A stretch of DNA of 64,000 nt, taken from contig NZ_CP124535.1 of assembly GCF_029953595.1 (NCBI RefSeq), positions 2,388,001-2,452,000 of the forward strand, in the 5' to 3' direction. This document shows positions 46,501 through 56,200 of the stretch, piece by piece (positions within the stretch are counted from its first letter, which is position 1; each line of letters starts with the position of its first letter). This DNA comes from Fuscovulum ytuae (GTDB taxonomy: Bacteria; Pseudomonadota; Alphaproteobacteria; Rhodobacterales; Rhodobacteraceae). The position numbers and the translations under genes are program-made. The notes under the pieces were generated by a model that searched no databases, was not told the DNA's origin, and saw only the letters and a list, made by a program, of their open reading frames with translations.

Positions 46501-49500
46501 GTCGGCGCCAAGGCCGCCCACGAACAGATCGTTGCCACCGGCACCGTCCTGATCCGCGATCTGCTGGGCGACACTCAGCGTGCCAAAGCCCTGCGCGTTG
46601 TCGCCATAGGTGATGTCGTCGCCCGCGCCGCCCACGATCGTGTCGATGCCCGTGCCGCCGAAGATCGTGTCGTTGCCAGCCTCGCCAAGCAGGCTGTCAT
46701 TGCCATCCTCGCCGCGCAGGCTGTCATTGCCATCCCCGCCGCGCAGAACGTCGTTTTCGGTGCCACCGCGCAGGTCGTCGTTGCCGGCACCGCCATCAAG
46801 CGTGTCGGCCCCCGCACCGCCGGCGATGAAGTCGGCCTCCGTGCCGCCGTCGATGATGTCATTGCCGTCGCCACCGCGCAGGTCATCGGCCCCGGCCCCG
46901 CCGAGGATCGAATCGTCGCCCGTGCCGCCGTCGATGAACTCGTTGCCCGCGCCGCCATCGATCGTGTCGTTGCCCTCATTGCCGCGCAGGTTGTCAGCGC
47001 CGTCGCCGCCGGAGATGCTGTCATCGCCTGCATTGCCTTCGACGAAGTCGTCGCCCGCATCGCCAAAGATCACGTCATTGTCGTTGCCGCCGCGCAGGTC
47101 GTCATTGCCCAGCCCGCCGCTCAGCGTGTCGCTGCCGTCGCTGCCGCGCAGCAGGTCATTGTCGTCGCCGCCAAAGAGGGAGTCGTTGCCGATGCCGCCG
47201 TCGAGGGAATCCGTCCCCGTGCTGCCACGCAGATCGTCATTGCCCGCGCCGCCAAGGATCGTGTCGTTGCCCGTGCCGCCGTCGACGAAGTCGTTGTCGG
47301 CGCCGCCGTCGATGTTGTCGTTGCCGTCACCGCCACGCAGGTTGTCAGCGCCGTCATTGCCAAGGACCGTATCGTCGCCCGCGCCCGCATCGACGAAGTC
47401 ATTGCCGGTGCCGCCGTCGACGCTGTCATTGCCGCCGCCCGAGCGGATGTCGTCATTGCCGCCATTGCCGAAGATCGTGTCGGCGCCCTCGGTGATCAGG
47501 TCGCCCTGCGCATCCGCATAGCCCACGGGCATGAACTCGCCCGTCTCGGCCCCGTCCACAGTGCCGTCGGCGTCTTGAAGGATCGTCTCGACCTGGAAGA
47601 ACTGCAGGGTCGAGCCGTCGGCGAAGGTGACGGTGCCCTGCTGCGCGCCTGCATCAGTGGCATCCGCCGTGGCGCTGATCGTCACCGGGCCCGCGCCGCG
47701 CAGGTCGAGCACGTCGTTGTCGGTGTTCTGGTCGGGGCCGTTGCCGCCGACGAAGATGTCGCCCGCGCCATTGGCCGCGCTGCCCACGGCCAGCGTGTCA
47801 TTGCCGCCTTCACCCCAGCTTTGGTCGGCGCCAAGGCCGCCCACGAACAGATCGTTGCCACCGGCACCGTCCTGATCCGCGATCTGCTGGGCGACACTCA
47901 GCGTGCCAAAGCCCTGCGCGTTGTCGCCATAGGTGATGTCGTCGCCCGCGCCGCCCACGATCGTGTCGATGCCCGTGCCGCCGAAGATCGTGTCGTTGCC
48001 AGCCTCGCCAAGCAGGCTGTCATTGCCATCCTCGCCGCGCAGGCTGTCATTGCCATCCCCGCCGCGCAGAACGTCGTTTTCGGTGCCACCGCGCAGGTCG
48101 TCGTTGCCGGCACCGCCATCAAGCGTGTCGGCCCCCGCACCGCCGGCGATGAAGTCGGCCTCCGTGCCGCCGTCGATGATGTCATTGCCGTCGCCACCGC
48201 GCAGGTCATCGGCCCCGGCCCCGCCGAGGATCGAATCGTCGCCCGTGCCGCCGTCGATGAACTCGTTGCCCGCGCCGCCATCGATCGTGTCGTTGCCCTC
48301 ATTGCCGCGCAGGTTGTCAGCGCCGTCGCCGCCGGAGATGCTGTCATCGCCTGCATTGCCTTCGACGAAGTCGTCGCCCGCATCGCCAAAGATCACGTCA
48401 TTGTCGTTGCCGCCGCGCAGGTCGTCATTGCCCAGCCCGCCGCTCAGCGTGTCGCTGCCGTCGCTGCCGCGCAGCAGGTCATTGTCGTCGCCGCCAAAGA
48501 GGGAGTCGTTGCCGATGCCGCCGTCGAGGGAATCCGTCCCCGTGCTGCCACGCAGATCGTCATTGCCCGCGCCGCCAAGGATCGTGTCGTTGCCCGTGCC
48601 GCCGTCGACGAAGTCGTTGTCGGCGCCGCCGTCGATGTTGTCGTTGCCGTCACCGCCACGCAGGTTGTCAGCGCCGTCATTGCCAAGGACCGTATCGTCG
48701 CCCGCGCCCGCATCGACGAAGTCATTGCCGGTGCCGCCGTCGACGCTGTCATTGCCGCCGCCCGAGCGGATGTCGTCATTGCCGCCATTGCCGAAGATCG
48801 TGTCGGCGCCCTCGGTGATCAGGTCGCCCTGCGCATCCGCATAGCCCACGGGCATGAACTCGCCCGTCTCGGCCCCGTCCACAGTGCCGTCGGCGTCTTG
48901 AAGGATCGTCTCGACCTGGAAGAACTGCAGGGTCGAGCCGTCGGCGAAGGTGACGGTGCCCTGCTGCGCGCCTGCATCAGTGGCATCCGCCGTGGCGCTG
49001 ATCGTCACCGGGCCCGCGCCGCGCAGGTCGAGCACGTCGTTGTCGGTGTTCTGGTCGGGGCCGTTGCCGCCGACGAAGATGTCGCCCGCGCCATTGGCCG
49101 CGCTGCCCACGGCCAGCGTGTCATTGCCGCCTTCACCCCAGCTTTGGTCGGCGCCAAGGCTGCCCTGGAACAGATCGTTGCCACCGGCACCGTCCTGATC
49201 CGAAATCTGCTGGGCGACACTTAGCGTGCCAAAGCCCTGCGCGTTGTCACCATAGGTGATGTCGTCGCCCGCGCCGCCGTTGATGATGTCAGATTCGCTG
49301 CCACCGATGACGGTATCGTTGCCGTCACCCGCGAGAAGCTGGTCATTGCCGGACCCGCCGAACAGCTCGTCATTGCCGGACCCGCCGCGCAGGTCGTCAT
49401 TGCCGCTGCCGCCGGTAAGCGTGTCATTGGCGGTGCCGCCGTCGAGGAAATCGTCGCCAGATCCGCCAAACAGCCCATCTGCGCCATCGCCGCCACGGAT

Positions 49501-51027
49501 GTCGTCGTTGCCTTCATCGCCGTTGAGGTTGTCGTTGCCCGCGCCACCGTCGATGAAATCGTTATCAAGGCCACCCGAGACGAAGTCATTGCCGCCGCCT
49601 GCGCGAATGTCGTCATCGCCGCCATTGCCGAAGATGACGTCATCGCCATCGGTGATCAGGTCGCCGCCGCCATCGTTCGGTGCGTTGGCGTCACTATAGC
49701 CAACCGGCATGAATTCGCCGGTGTTTTCGCCGTCCACAACCCCATTGGGCAGCGGGTTGTCGGCCAGAATCGTTTCGACCTGGAAGAACTGCATCGTCGA
49801 GCCGTCGGCGAAGGTCACCGTGCCCTGCCGTGCGCCTGCATCGGTCGCATCCGCCGTGGCCGAGATCGTCACCGGGCCCGCGCCGCGCAGGTCGAGCACG
49901 TCGTTGTCGGTGTTCTGGTCGGGGCCGTTGCCGCCGACGAAGATGTCGCCCGCGCCATTGGCCGCGCTGCCCACGGCCAGCGTGTCATTGCCGCCTTCAC
50001 CCCAGCTTTGGTCGGCGCCAAGGCTGCCCTGGAACAGATCGTTGCCACCGGCACCGTCCTGATCCGAAATCTGCTGGGCGACACTTAGCGTGCCAAAGCC
50101 CTGCGCGTTGTCACCATAGGTGATGTCGTCGCCCGCGCCGCCGTTGATGATGTCAGATTCGCTGCCACCGATGACGGTATCGTTGCCGTCACCCGCGAGA
50201 AGCTGGTCATTGCCGGACCCGCCGAACAGCTCGTCATTGCCGGACCCGCCGCGCAGGTCGTCATTGCCGCTGCCGCCGGTAAGCGTGTCATTGGCGGTGC
50301 CGCCGTCGAGGAAATCGTCGCCAGATCCGCCAAACAGCCCATCTGCGCCATCGCCGCCACGGATGTCGTCGTTGCCTTCATCGCCGTTGAGGTTGTCGTT
50401 GCCCGCGCCACCGTCGATGAAATCGTTATCAAGGCCACCCGAGACGAAGTCATTGCCGCCGCCTGCGCGGATGTCGTCATTGCCGCCATTGCCGAAGATG
50501 ACGTCATTGCCTTCGGTGATCAGGTCGCCCTGCTGGTCGAAATAGCCGACGGGCATGAACTCGCCCGTCTCGGCCCCGTTGACGACGCCGTCGGCAGGTA
50601 CTCCACCATCGTAGAAGCCGTAGCTTACGTCAACGTTTTCCTCGGTCTCGTTGGAGGACAGGAAGTAGAAGACCGAGTCGCCATTTGGGAAAATGTCGCT
50701 GTCAAACGCGTATTCATCGCCCTCTAGGAAACCATTCGCACTGCCAGAATTGCCGACCGCGTTTTGCCGCGCCAGCGTGGCTCCGTTAACGCTCGTGGGG
50801 ACCCTGATGCCGTAGTCCCCTGCTGCAAGACCATCAAAGAAATAGAAACCGTTTGCATCCGTGGTCGTGGTGGCAATCACCGTGCCAAAGTTGCCTGGAA
50901 CAATCAGTTGAACCGTAATGCCAGATAATCCGGGGTCGAGGGCATTCGGGTCGGTTTGACTCTTACCCTGAAGCTCGAGATTGTCGAGGTCTTGGTCGAG
51001 TGTAACGCGTCCTTGAATTCTGGCCAT
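40564..51027 (-). CDS. Giant RTX calcium-binding repeat protein with C-terminal Hint domain (RTX1)
   Basis: A 3487-aa secreted-type protein. Residues about 30-140 form an SdrD B-like/Cna-B fold ([40 protein letters not shown]). From about 160 to 3200 it is mostly RTX nonapeptides (GGxGxDxUx) interrupted by recurring spacer modules ([17 protein letters not shown]...TVTFADGST...FFQVETIL). Cys3291 begins a Hint domain ([30 protein letters not shown], then [15 protein letters not shown]), suggesting autoproteolysis before Cys. The ATG at 51027 has AGGAG eight bases upstream, whereas the GTG two codons earlier is too close. Its DNA contains long near-identical tandem repeats. Type I secretion is expected, but no transporter is in the window. 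An adhesin or surface-layer role is inferred. Confidence 0.9.
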   Translation of the reverse strand: MARIQGRVTLDQDLDNLELQGKSQTDPNALDPGLSGITVQLIVPGNFGTVIATTTTDANGFYFFDGLAAGDYGIRVPTSVNGATLARQNAVGNSGSANGFLEGDEYAFDSDIFPNGDSVFYFLSSNETEENVDVSYGFYDGGVPADGVVNGAETGEFMPVGYFDQQGDLITEGNDVIFGNGGNDDIRAGGGNDFVSGGLDNDFIDGGAGNDNLNGDEGNDDIRGGDGADGLFGGSGDDFLDGGTANDTLTGGSGNDDLRGGSGNDELFGGSGNDQLLAGDGNDTVIGGSESDIINGGAGDDITYGDNAQGFGTLSVAQQISDQDGAGGNDLFQGSLGADQSWGEGGNDTLAVGSAANGAGDIFVGGNGPDQNTDNDVLDLRGAGPVTISATADATDAGARQGTVTFADGSTMQFFQVETILADNPLPNGVVDGENTGEFMPVGYSDANAPNDGGGDLITDGDDVIFGNGGDDDIRAGGGNDFVSGGLDNDFIDGGAGNDNLNGDEGNDDIRGGDGADGLFGGSGDDFLDGGTANDTLTGGSGNDDLRGGSGNDELFGGSGNDQLLAGDGNDTVIGGSESDIINGGAGDDITYGDNAQGFGTLSVAQQISDQDGAGGNDLFQGSLGADQSWGEGGNDTLAVGSAANGAGDIFVGGNGPDQNTDNDVLDLRGAGPVTISATADATDAGAQQGTVTFADGSTLQFFQVETILQDADGTVDGAETGEFMPVGYADAQGDLITEGADTIFGNGGNDDIRSGGGNDSVDGGTGNDFVDAGAGDDTVLGNDGADNLRGGDGNDNIDGGADNDFVDGGTGNDTILGGAGNDDLRGSTGTDSLDGGIGNDSLFGGDDNDLLRGSDGSDTLSGGLGNDDLRGGNDNDVIFGDAGDDFVEGNAGDDSISGGDGADNLRGNEGNDTIDGGAGNEFIDGGTGDDSILGGAGADDLRGGDGNDIIDGGTEADFIAGGAGADTLDGGAGNDDLRGGTENDVLRGGDGNDSLRGEDGNDSLLGEAGNDTIFGGTGIDTIVGGAGDDITYGDNAQGFGTLSVAQQIADQDGAGGNDLFVGGLGADQSWGEGGNDTLAVGSAANGAGDIFVGGNGPDQNTDNDVLDLRGAGPVTISATADATDAGAQQGTVTFADGSTLQFFQVETILQDADGTVDGAETGEFMPVGYADAQGDLITEGADTIFGNGGNDDIRSGGGNDSVDGGTGNDFVDAGAGDDTVLGNDGADNLRGGDGNDNIDGGADNDFVDGGTGNDTILGGAGNDDLRGSTGTDSLDGGIGNDSLFGGDDNDLLRGSDGSDTLSGGLGNDDLRGGNDNDVIFGDAGDDFVEGNAGDDSISGGDGADNLRGNEGNDTIDGGAGNEFIDGGTGDDSILGGAGADDLRGGDGNDIIDGGTEADFIAGGAGADTLDGGAGNDDLRGGTENDVLRGGDGNDSLRGEDGNDSLLGEAGNDTIFGGTGIDTIVGGAGDDITYGDNAQGFGTLSVAQQIADQDGAGGNDLFVGGLGADQSWGEGGNDTLAVGSAANGAGDIFVGGNGPDQNTDNDVLDLRGAGPVTISATADATDAGAQQGTVTFADGSTLQFFQVETILRDSNGVVDGTPGADNLVPGFTDADGDQIDGTDGNNDSIAAGAGNDTVDAGLGNDTVDGGTGNDSVAGGDGNDSLLGNDGADTLSGGTGNDTLSGGQGDDLIAIGGGDSATGGSGDDVFVIDGSDTAPNVNATIDGGTDGTVGAGDDPTNGNAGDTLDLSALTNDLLLTYGTNPEAGTVNGLDGDAGPDITFTEIERVLTGSGDDTVDAISCLGPLVIDSGSGNDEILTGVGNDTIVAGAGNDTVNSGGGDDSVTGGGGNDLLDGGEGSDTLQGNDGDDTLIGGGGNDSLDGGADDDSLSGGDGNDTLTGGEGADTLDGGNGNDIMEGGSGDDDLIGGQGDDTMSGDGGNDTLGGGDGNDSLSGGSGNDSLTGGEGNDTLSGGDGGDTLAGGNGNDLLIGGAGDDDIVVGAGDTAQGGAGDDEFIIDPNLLGSAPITVIGGETDEEAVIDPTNNPGGRIGDILDIRGLNGAVITYDNPDPITGTSESGTVSYLNSAGVRVTLTFSEIETVLSSADGVVDGSGAGDLMTPTSGPGGTPFRDPQGDQIDGADGVNDNIAAGAGNDTVDGGLGNDTIDGGIGNDILSGNIGDDSLIGGSGNDTLDGGAGNDVLSGGQSDDLLSGGADNDTLLGEDGRDTLIGGTGNDSLDGGADDDLLSGEGGNDTLSGDAGADTLDGGAGADSLSGGEGADSIIGGDGADTIDGGAGADSITGDAGADSITAGDGDDTVDGGADADTIIGGLGGDSLTGGAGDDNLTGDAGNDTLDGGDGNDTLTGGEGSDLLTAGAGNDLLTGGAGDDDLVVGAGDRAEGGDGDDEFRINPALSGNAAITIIGGEGGEDLSDPTNGGTGDVLDLRGLTNVVITTSGAESGIATFQNSAGQTVTINYSEIERVLVDTNGVVDGTAGGDLMTPTSGAGGTPFTDPQGDQIDGSDGLNDSIAAGQGNDTVDAGQGNDTVDGGTGDDSLSGNIGDDLLQGGEGNDTLSGDAGADTLEGGQGADSLSGGDGNDSLSGGEGADTLQGGIGDDRLDGGEGADSLAGGADNDTLLGGAGADTLQGGAGADQVDGGVGDDDIIVGGADTAAGGTGDDVFTVDTSDPNINAQIDGGTDGSSGSPDDPANGDAGDLLDLSDQTGNVTVNYNPAVPGAGTVNGLDADGENDITFTGIEQLATGSGNDTISGAGSVGPILVTTGAGNDLITTGAGNDVIDGGSGNDNITANSGNDSVNAGSGDDTVTGGAGLDTIDGGSGNDDLSGGAGEDSLLGGDGNDTLDGGSENDTLVGGIGDDLLIGGNGDDSLAGSEGRDTLQGGDGNDTLDGGDEADSLQGGLGNDILTGGAGNDIAEGNEGDDRIEGGDGADTLSGNDGNDTLDGGVGNDSLVGGDGRDSVLGGDGDDFINTRATAATPDEAGAFSDTNPTDDLDTVFGGAGNDTILTGDDADVIDGGDGNDSIDGGVDDDTILGGMGEDTVLGGEGDDSIDGGMGNDLLYGGNDVLSPIDLPNDGTDPLPSNNEDTIAGGDGNDTIFGFDDNDTLSGDAGHDVIFGGFDNDLITGGDGNDSLSGDEGNDTLNGGAGIDTLLGGDGSDTLVGGAGADILTGGAGNDVFTTEGADTITDFDPTTGIQGTTGAPTDDNDFVDLSSFYNDATLATFLANNPGATFTNPLAWLRADQADGVLQGAGGLRIQNAGAAVDGTLLNVENTAVVCFTRGTRILTAEGERAIEDLAPGDLVFTLDHGYQPIRWIGSSTVAGKGRFAPIVIEAGALGNNRTLAVSPQHRMLLTGWQAELLFDEAEVLVAAKLLVNDTTIRSEERDEVEYFHMLFDAHEVVIAEGAPSESFHPGHVGWGALAEAAREEILALFPQLDGMDFTAYGPSARRSLTAAEARVARDALLGDGQISAAE
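46258..49160 (-). repeat. 1323-bp tandem repeat inside RTX1 (2.2 copies)
   Basis: 46258-47580 recurs at 47581-48903 with only scattered substitutions (for example TCACCG versus TGACGG early in the unit), and a third partial copy runs from 48904 to about 49160. Each unit encodes 441 residues: one spacer module plus a long RTX block. Synonymous positions are conserved as well, so the duplication is recent or maintained by gene conversion. Confidence 0.92.
48904..50631 (-). repeat. 864-bp tandem repeat inside RTX1 (2 copies)
   Basis: About 48904-49767 recurs at about 49768-50631 with a spacing of 864 bp (288 codons). The interior, from about 49005 and 49869 onward, is nearly identical. Its first part shares the spacer module of the 1323-bp unit, so the two arrays interlock. 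Confidence 0.88.
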
Positions 51028-51106
51028 GATCACTACTCCTTAGGAATTACACGACCGGACGCAGCACAGCGTCGGGCCGGAAACATTGAACGGGATGTGC
51101 GCGACC
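51028..51106 (-). promoter_or_regulatory. RTX1 leader, homologous to the RTX2 leader
   Basis: The 80 bases before the RTX1 start, including TAAGGAGTAGTGATC, align without gaps to 58839-58918 before RTX2, with about ten differences in 88 positions. Conservation of a non-coding leader beside diverged N-termini suggests a duplicated 5' UTR or promoter element. Confidence 0.8.
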
Positions 51107-51369
51107 GAATGCCGTGTGGGGCGCGCGTGGGGATAGCGGTTCGGGCGCATAAACACGTCATGCGAGCCGAGGACGCAGCGCAGGCTGCGTGCAGGATTGG
51201 ATTCGTTTTGGCGACACAGCGCAGATGCGGCCCGAAAGCCGATCATGCGGTCGCTCGGCGCCTTGTGGGCGCGCTTTTGGCGATCAGCCGATCTGCGCAC
51301 GCGCTTGGCGACGCGCCACTCGAGCTTCAATGGATGAGGAGCCGTCCCATGACCTCTGCAAACCAAATG

Positions 51370-51444
51370 GCCCAAAGGCATGAACTCGATGGTGTCGGCC
51401 CCGTCATCAAGGTAGCCTTTGTCACGCGGATTAATCGTGATCAT
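51370..51444 (-). pseudogene. Decayed RTX N-terminal fragment upstream of RTX1
   Basis: On the minus strand this stretch reads DDGADTIEFMPLGHL, matching [14 protein letters not shown], the junction module that follows the N-terminal domain in RTX1 and RTX2. At DNA level GGCATGAACTCG and TCGGCCCCGT are shared with the intact genes. The reading frame continues downstream without RTX homology until its last residues (SGPTLCCVRS), which lie in the RTX1 leader and match SGPTLCGGRS in the RTX2 leader. Confidence 0.6.
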
Positions 51445-52086
51445 ACGAGGGACCCGCCGTTACATGGACAGCTGGACGGGGATGCGGGGATGCGATCTGC
51501 CCGATCAAAAAGGGCAGACGCCTCAACGGGCGAAGGCTGGATGGATTTCGTCGGCCGACCGAAGCCGGGGCCGCGCATAAGGCCGCGGGACAGCGTTTCG
51601 GAACGCTTTGCGATCAACGCGACTGAGAATGTAGCACACACATTCGTACCCACAGACATACTCACTACTAGCCATGCATCCACCTTGGTCGAGGCATGAC
51701 CCACCCCTATGTCAGATGACGACAATCGATTTAGGAGTCTAACCGATGCGTTCCGTTTTTCGGAATGAGGCGCTTCGGGGCCGGTGCTACGTCCTGTTTC
51801 TAAGGTGCTGACTTTGTTATTTTTTAAATATTTTTCAACATCTTACAGTCCATCATTCAAGATTCAGGGATGGACTATGCCGGATGGTGGCGGGGATTTT
51901 TTCCAACTTGGCAACAGTGCGGCTTATGGTCATTGGCGCATATCGCTCAACCCTCGCGGTAGAATTGGCGGGTGCGATGCATTCTGACAGGAATCTTAGG
52001 GTGATTCCCTTGGTCGTGACTGGTGCTGTGCCCAAGGGGCACGAGGCGGGTCGCGCGACAGGGTTCTGTGCAAGGGTTCGGCAGAC
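51445..52086. other. Gene-poor spacer upstream of RTX1
   Basis: No convincing gene is seen in 640 bp. It holds a small dyad, TTCCG-TTTTT-CGGAA (51753-51767), and an AT-rich island around 51805-51860 (TTATTTTTTAAATATTTTTC) that stands out from the GC-rich surroundings and could be the RTX1 or IclR-gene promoter region or a silencer-binding site. Short open frames here lack recognisable similarity. Confidence 0.5.
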
Positions 52087-52824
52087 CTAGAGACTACGGA
52101 ATTCGACCACCGCCGCAAGGCAGGTCTTGATCGCGCTATGGGCCGAGGTGGCCGTAGAGAAGAGGGGCAGCCCGTCGCGCGGTTCGACGCGGATCACGGC
52201 AGGGCTGCCCATGCGCCCGCGGAGGCTGATGAAGAGGGCCGTCTCGCCCCATAGTGCGCCGGGAGCCTTGCGCAGACGTCGGCCTTCGGCACCGCTGCGA
52301 ATTGCCTCGGCCAGTTCGGGTTGGGCCGTTTCCAGCACCTTGGTGAAATGACGGACCAACTGCTGCGGCGTCATAGCCGCGCGCAAGGTGAAAAGGAGCA
52401 GATCCTCGTCTATGTCAAACCGCAGGCCTGCCGTCGTCATGCGGCGCGTGGTGTCGAGAAGGTCGGGCTGTCCTGCGGCATCCATGGTGAAGAGGTCGAA
52501 ATGGACCGGATGTTCGGCACCAAGATCGTGCAGCACATCCGCCACTTCGGTGAATTCCGCGTCGGAGAAATGCGCGTTGGCGAATAGTTCGTCCAGATGC
52601 GTGGCAAGTTCGATCAGCTTGCCACCGCGGCGCACACGCACCCACCCCGCGTCGCGCAGCGTTTGCACGATACGCCAAGTGGCTGTCTTGGATATGCCAA
52701 GTTCGACCTTCAGGCTGTCATAGCTAAGAGGCCCGATCCGGGCGATGCATTCAATCGCACGCAACATGCGCAGCGATGGATTGTCCCGAGGGGACGCAGG
52801 GTCGGAGGCACCGTTTACAATCAT
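52087..52824 (-). CDS. IclR-type transcriptional regulator
   Basis: A 245-aa regulator. The N-terminal winged helix reads SLRMLRAIECIARIGPLSYD, SLKVELGISKTATWRIVQTL and RDAGWVRVRRGGKLIEL (residues about 17-75), followed by an alpha/beta effector domain ending SAHSAIKTCLAAVVEF. The start is placed at ATG 52824 (MIVNGASDP); a TTG 15 codons upstream is possible. It stands alone between RTX1 and RTX2 on the same strand and may control one of them, which is positional inference. The effector domain is diverged and its ligand unknown. Confidence 0.8.
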   Translation of the reverse strand: MIVNGASDPASPRDNPSLRMLRAIECIARIGPLSYDSLKVELGISKTATWRIVQTLRDAGWVRVRRGGKLIELATHLDELFANAHFSDAEFTEVADVLHDLGAEHPVHFDLFTMDAAGQPDLLDTTRRMTTAGLRFDIDEDLLLFTLRAAMTPQQLVRHFTKVLETAQPELAEAIRSGAEGRRLRKAPGALWGETALFISLRGRMGSPAVIRVEPRDGLPLFSTATSAHSAIKTCLAAVVEFRSL

Positions 52825-53276
52825 AATGCCGCAAACTTTGTACTCGTTACACTCGCTCCGACCCTGCAATCATGTCCAGTCAGCCTATCATCCTGGTTGA
52901 TGTTGCGGCAACATCTTCCGGGCAATTTGGTTTGGCGCTGGCCATGCCGGGGCATCTATCGGCTGGCCCTCGGGTTCCCAAGAATGCCGACCATGACATG
53001 CACGGTTTTTTCGTGAATGGGTAATCTGTCCCACTCGTGTTGGGTGTTCGCGCGGGGCGGCTGCGGCAGGTTCTGCAAGGTGGGGAAGGGGTGGCGCGGA
53101 TTGCCCGTTGCGGACCACTTCTTTCGGATAGGTACGCAAGCCTGACGTATAAGGGCCGGCGCACAGCGACGAATCAAGGCAGGACGTCGCGACATCAAAG
53201 GATGCCGCGACGTCTGGGGTTTGGCGGTGTGGTCCAGGCATTAGGGACCAGAGGCTAGGCCCAGCTGCGCCCGCCG
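52825..53276. other. Intergenic region between the IclR gene and RTX2
   Basis: This 452-bp stretch has no supported gene; short overlapping open frames are composition artefacts. It contains the RTX2 hairpin at 53183-53214 and should hold the promoter of the IclR gene next to 52825. A GTTTGCGGCATT stretch precedes that ATG but is no clear ribosome site. Confidence 0.5.
53183..53214 (-). terminator. Strong hairpin downstream of RTX2
   Basis: Two 14-base arms (53183-53196 and 53201-53214), each beginning or ending with GACGTCGCG/CGCGACGTC, pair with one mismatch around AAAG. It lies 63 bases after the RTX2 stop. There is no T-run, so it may work with Rho or as a 3' stabiliser. Confidence 0.6.
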
Positions 53277-56200
53277 TCAGAACAGCCCAGTGGAGTCGGT
53301 TGTGAACAGTTGGTCCGTCACGCCAACAAGGTTGATGCTGCCATCGAGCGCGAGATTGTCCGAAAAGTCACCGACCGATTGGTTGAGCAGGAGGTCATCT
53401 GCGAAATCGCCCAACAGTTCCACCAGATCGCTGTAGTAGTCCACCAACAGAAGCTGGTCGCCCTCCTCGAAATCGGTGATCGTCAGATTGCCGCCCGGAA
53501 CAAAGACGAAGACATCCGCCCCCTCGCCACCTGTGAGCACGTCATTGCCCGTGCCGCCATCCAGCGTATCGGCATCGAGTCCGCCATCCAGCCAGTCGTC
53601 GCCATCGTCGCCCATCAGCAGGTCGGCATCATCGCCACCGAACAAGGTGTCGTTGCCCGCACCGCCAAGCAGGACGTCCATATCGTTTTCGGGCGCTGGG
53701 TCGACCATGTCTGACAAGCTGAAGACATCCGGGTCGCTGGGCGCGACCCCGCCGTAGATCAGGTCGTCGCCATCGCCACCATCGACGGTGTCCATCCCTT
53801 CGCCGGCTGTGATCGTGTCCTGTCCGTCCTCGCCAAATACGATGTCCGAGTCGATGCCGGAGTCGATCAAATCGTTGCCCAGGCCGCCATAAACCTCGTC
53901 TCCGTCATCGCCAGTGCGGATGATGTCATCCCCGTCATCGCCAAAGACGAGGTCGCGATCATCGTTCTGGTCGATATCGGCAGCGCCGAGATCGGCAAAG
54001 AAGATGTCCGGTGCTTCGTTCGATCCGCGCGTGTCGATGACATCGTCCCCGCCACCGCCCGAAACGAAATCGGCACCTTCCCCTCCGATCACGCTATCAG
54101 ATCCGTCGCCCGCGAAAATCACATCGTCGCCCGCACCGCCATCGGCCTGATCGTTGCCGTCGTCAAGGAAGAGGACGTCGAAGCCATCGCCACCGAGGAC
54201 CTGATCGTCACCGAGGCCGCCCGCCAACGTGTCGTCACCTTCATCGCCCGACAGCAGGTCATTGCCAGCGCCACCTTCGATGAAGTCGTCACCCAGTCCG
54301 CCTGTGAGCTGATCATCGCCGTCGCCGCCGGCAAGGAAATCGCTTTCCGTGCCACCGTCGAGACTGTCATCCCCCTCTCCACCATCAAGCCGATCGAACC
54401 CAGCACCGCCAACCAGCAGGTCGTTGCCGCCATCGCCGGAAAGGCTGTCGTCGCCTTCGTCACCCGACAGTAGGTCATCGCCTTCACCGCCGAGAAGGGT
54501 GTCGTCTTCGGTGCCACCCGCGACGGTGTCATTCCCGGCACCGCCAGCCAGCAGGTCGCTGCCGCCGTCGCCGGAAAGGCTGTCGTCGCCTTCGCCGCCG
54601 TCAACGAGGTCATCGCCGATGCCGCCATCGACCGAGTCGTCGCCCAGACCGGCATTGATCGTGTCGTTGCCGCCGTTGCCGCGGATGGAGTCATTCAGCC
54701 CGTCGGGACCGTCAATCTGGTCACCCTGAAGATCGGTGTAGCCGGGGTCCATCGTTTCGGCGATCTCTGCCCCGTCAACCCTGCCATCGGTATCGCGCAG
54801 GATCGTCTCAATCCCTTGGAAGGTCAGCACGCCGCCATTGGCGAAAGTCACCGTCCCGCGGAAGGCACCCGCGTCGTCCGGGTCGGCCTCCTGCACGATC
54901 TGCAACGCGCCTAGGCCGCGCAGGTCCAGCACGTCGTTGTCCGCAGCCCCCTCGGCTCCGCCGAAGACACGGTCGCCCGCGCTGTCGACCGCACCGTCAT
55001 CCGTGGTGTCAAAGGGATTGTCCGCAAAGATCGTGTCGTTGCCAGCCCCGCCTTCGATCAGGTCTGCCCCGCCCCCACCCGTCAGCAGATCGTTGTCCGC
55101 ACCGCCGGAAATCGTGTCGTTACCGTCGCCGCCGCGCAGGTCGTCATCGCCAGCGCCGCCAAGGATCGTGTCGTCGCCCGCGCCCGCATCGACAAAGTCG
55201 TTGTCCGCGCCGCCGTCGATGTTGTCGTTGCCGTCGCCACCGCGCAGGTCATCGGCCCCGGCCCCGCCGAGGAGTGAATCGTCGCCCGCACCGCCGTCGA
55301 TTGTGTCGTTGCCCTCATTGCCGCGCAGGTTGTCAGCGCCGTCGCCGCCGGAGATGCTGTCATCGCCTGCATTGCCTTCGACGAAGTCATCGCCCGCATC
55401 GCCAAAGATCACGTCATTGTCGTTGCCGCCGCGCAGGTCGTCATTGCCCAGCCCGCCGCTCAGCGTGTCGCTGCCGTCGCTGCCGCGCAGCAGGTCATTG
55501 TCGTCACCGCCAAAGAGCGAGTCGTTGCCAATGCCGCCGTCGATGGAATCCGTCCCCGCGCTGCCACGCAGGTCGTCATTGCCCGCGCCGCCGAGGATCG
55601 TGTCGTCGCCTGTGCCGCCATCGACAAAGTCGTTGTCCGCGCCGCCGTCGATGTTGTCGTTGCCGTCGCCACCGCGCAGGTCATCGGCCCCGGCCCCGCC
55701 AAGGATCGAGTCATTGCCCGTGCCGCCGTCGATGAACTCGTTGCCCGCACCGCCGTCGATCGTGTCGTTGCCCTCATTGCCGCGCAGGTTGTCCGCGCCG
55801 TCGCCGCCGGAGATGCTGTCATCGCCTGCATTGCCTTCGACGAAGTCATCGCCCGCATCGCCAAAGATCACGTCATTGTCGTTGCCGCCGCGCAGGTCGT
55901 CATTGCCCAGCCCGCCGCTCAGCGTGTCGCTGCCGTCGCTGCCGCGCAGCAGGTCATTGTCGTCACCGCCAAAGAGCGAGTCGTTGCCAATGCCGCCGTC
56001 GATGGAATCCGTCCCCGCGCTGCCACGCAGGTCGTCATTGCCCGCGCCGCCGAGGATCGTGTCGTCGCCTGTGCCGCCATCGACAAAGTCGTTGTCCGCG
56101 CCGCCGTCGATGTTGTCGTTGCCGTCGCCACCGCGCAGGTCATCGGCCCCGGCCCCGCCAAGGATCGAGTCATTGCCCGTGCCGCCGTCGATGAACTCGT

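Noticed and set aside
40684-49224. Very long plus-strand open frames (1698 and 1085 aa) opposite RTX1
   Set aside because: They arise because GGC-GAC-AAT-type RTX codons leave the antisense strand free of stops. The translations are low-complexity and have no start signals or domains.
50956-51699. 247-aa plus-strand frame upstream of RTX1
   Set aside because: It starts antisense to the RTX1 5' end, runs through the leader and shows no protein features.
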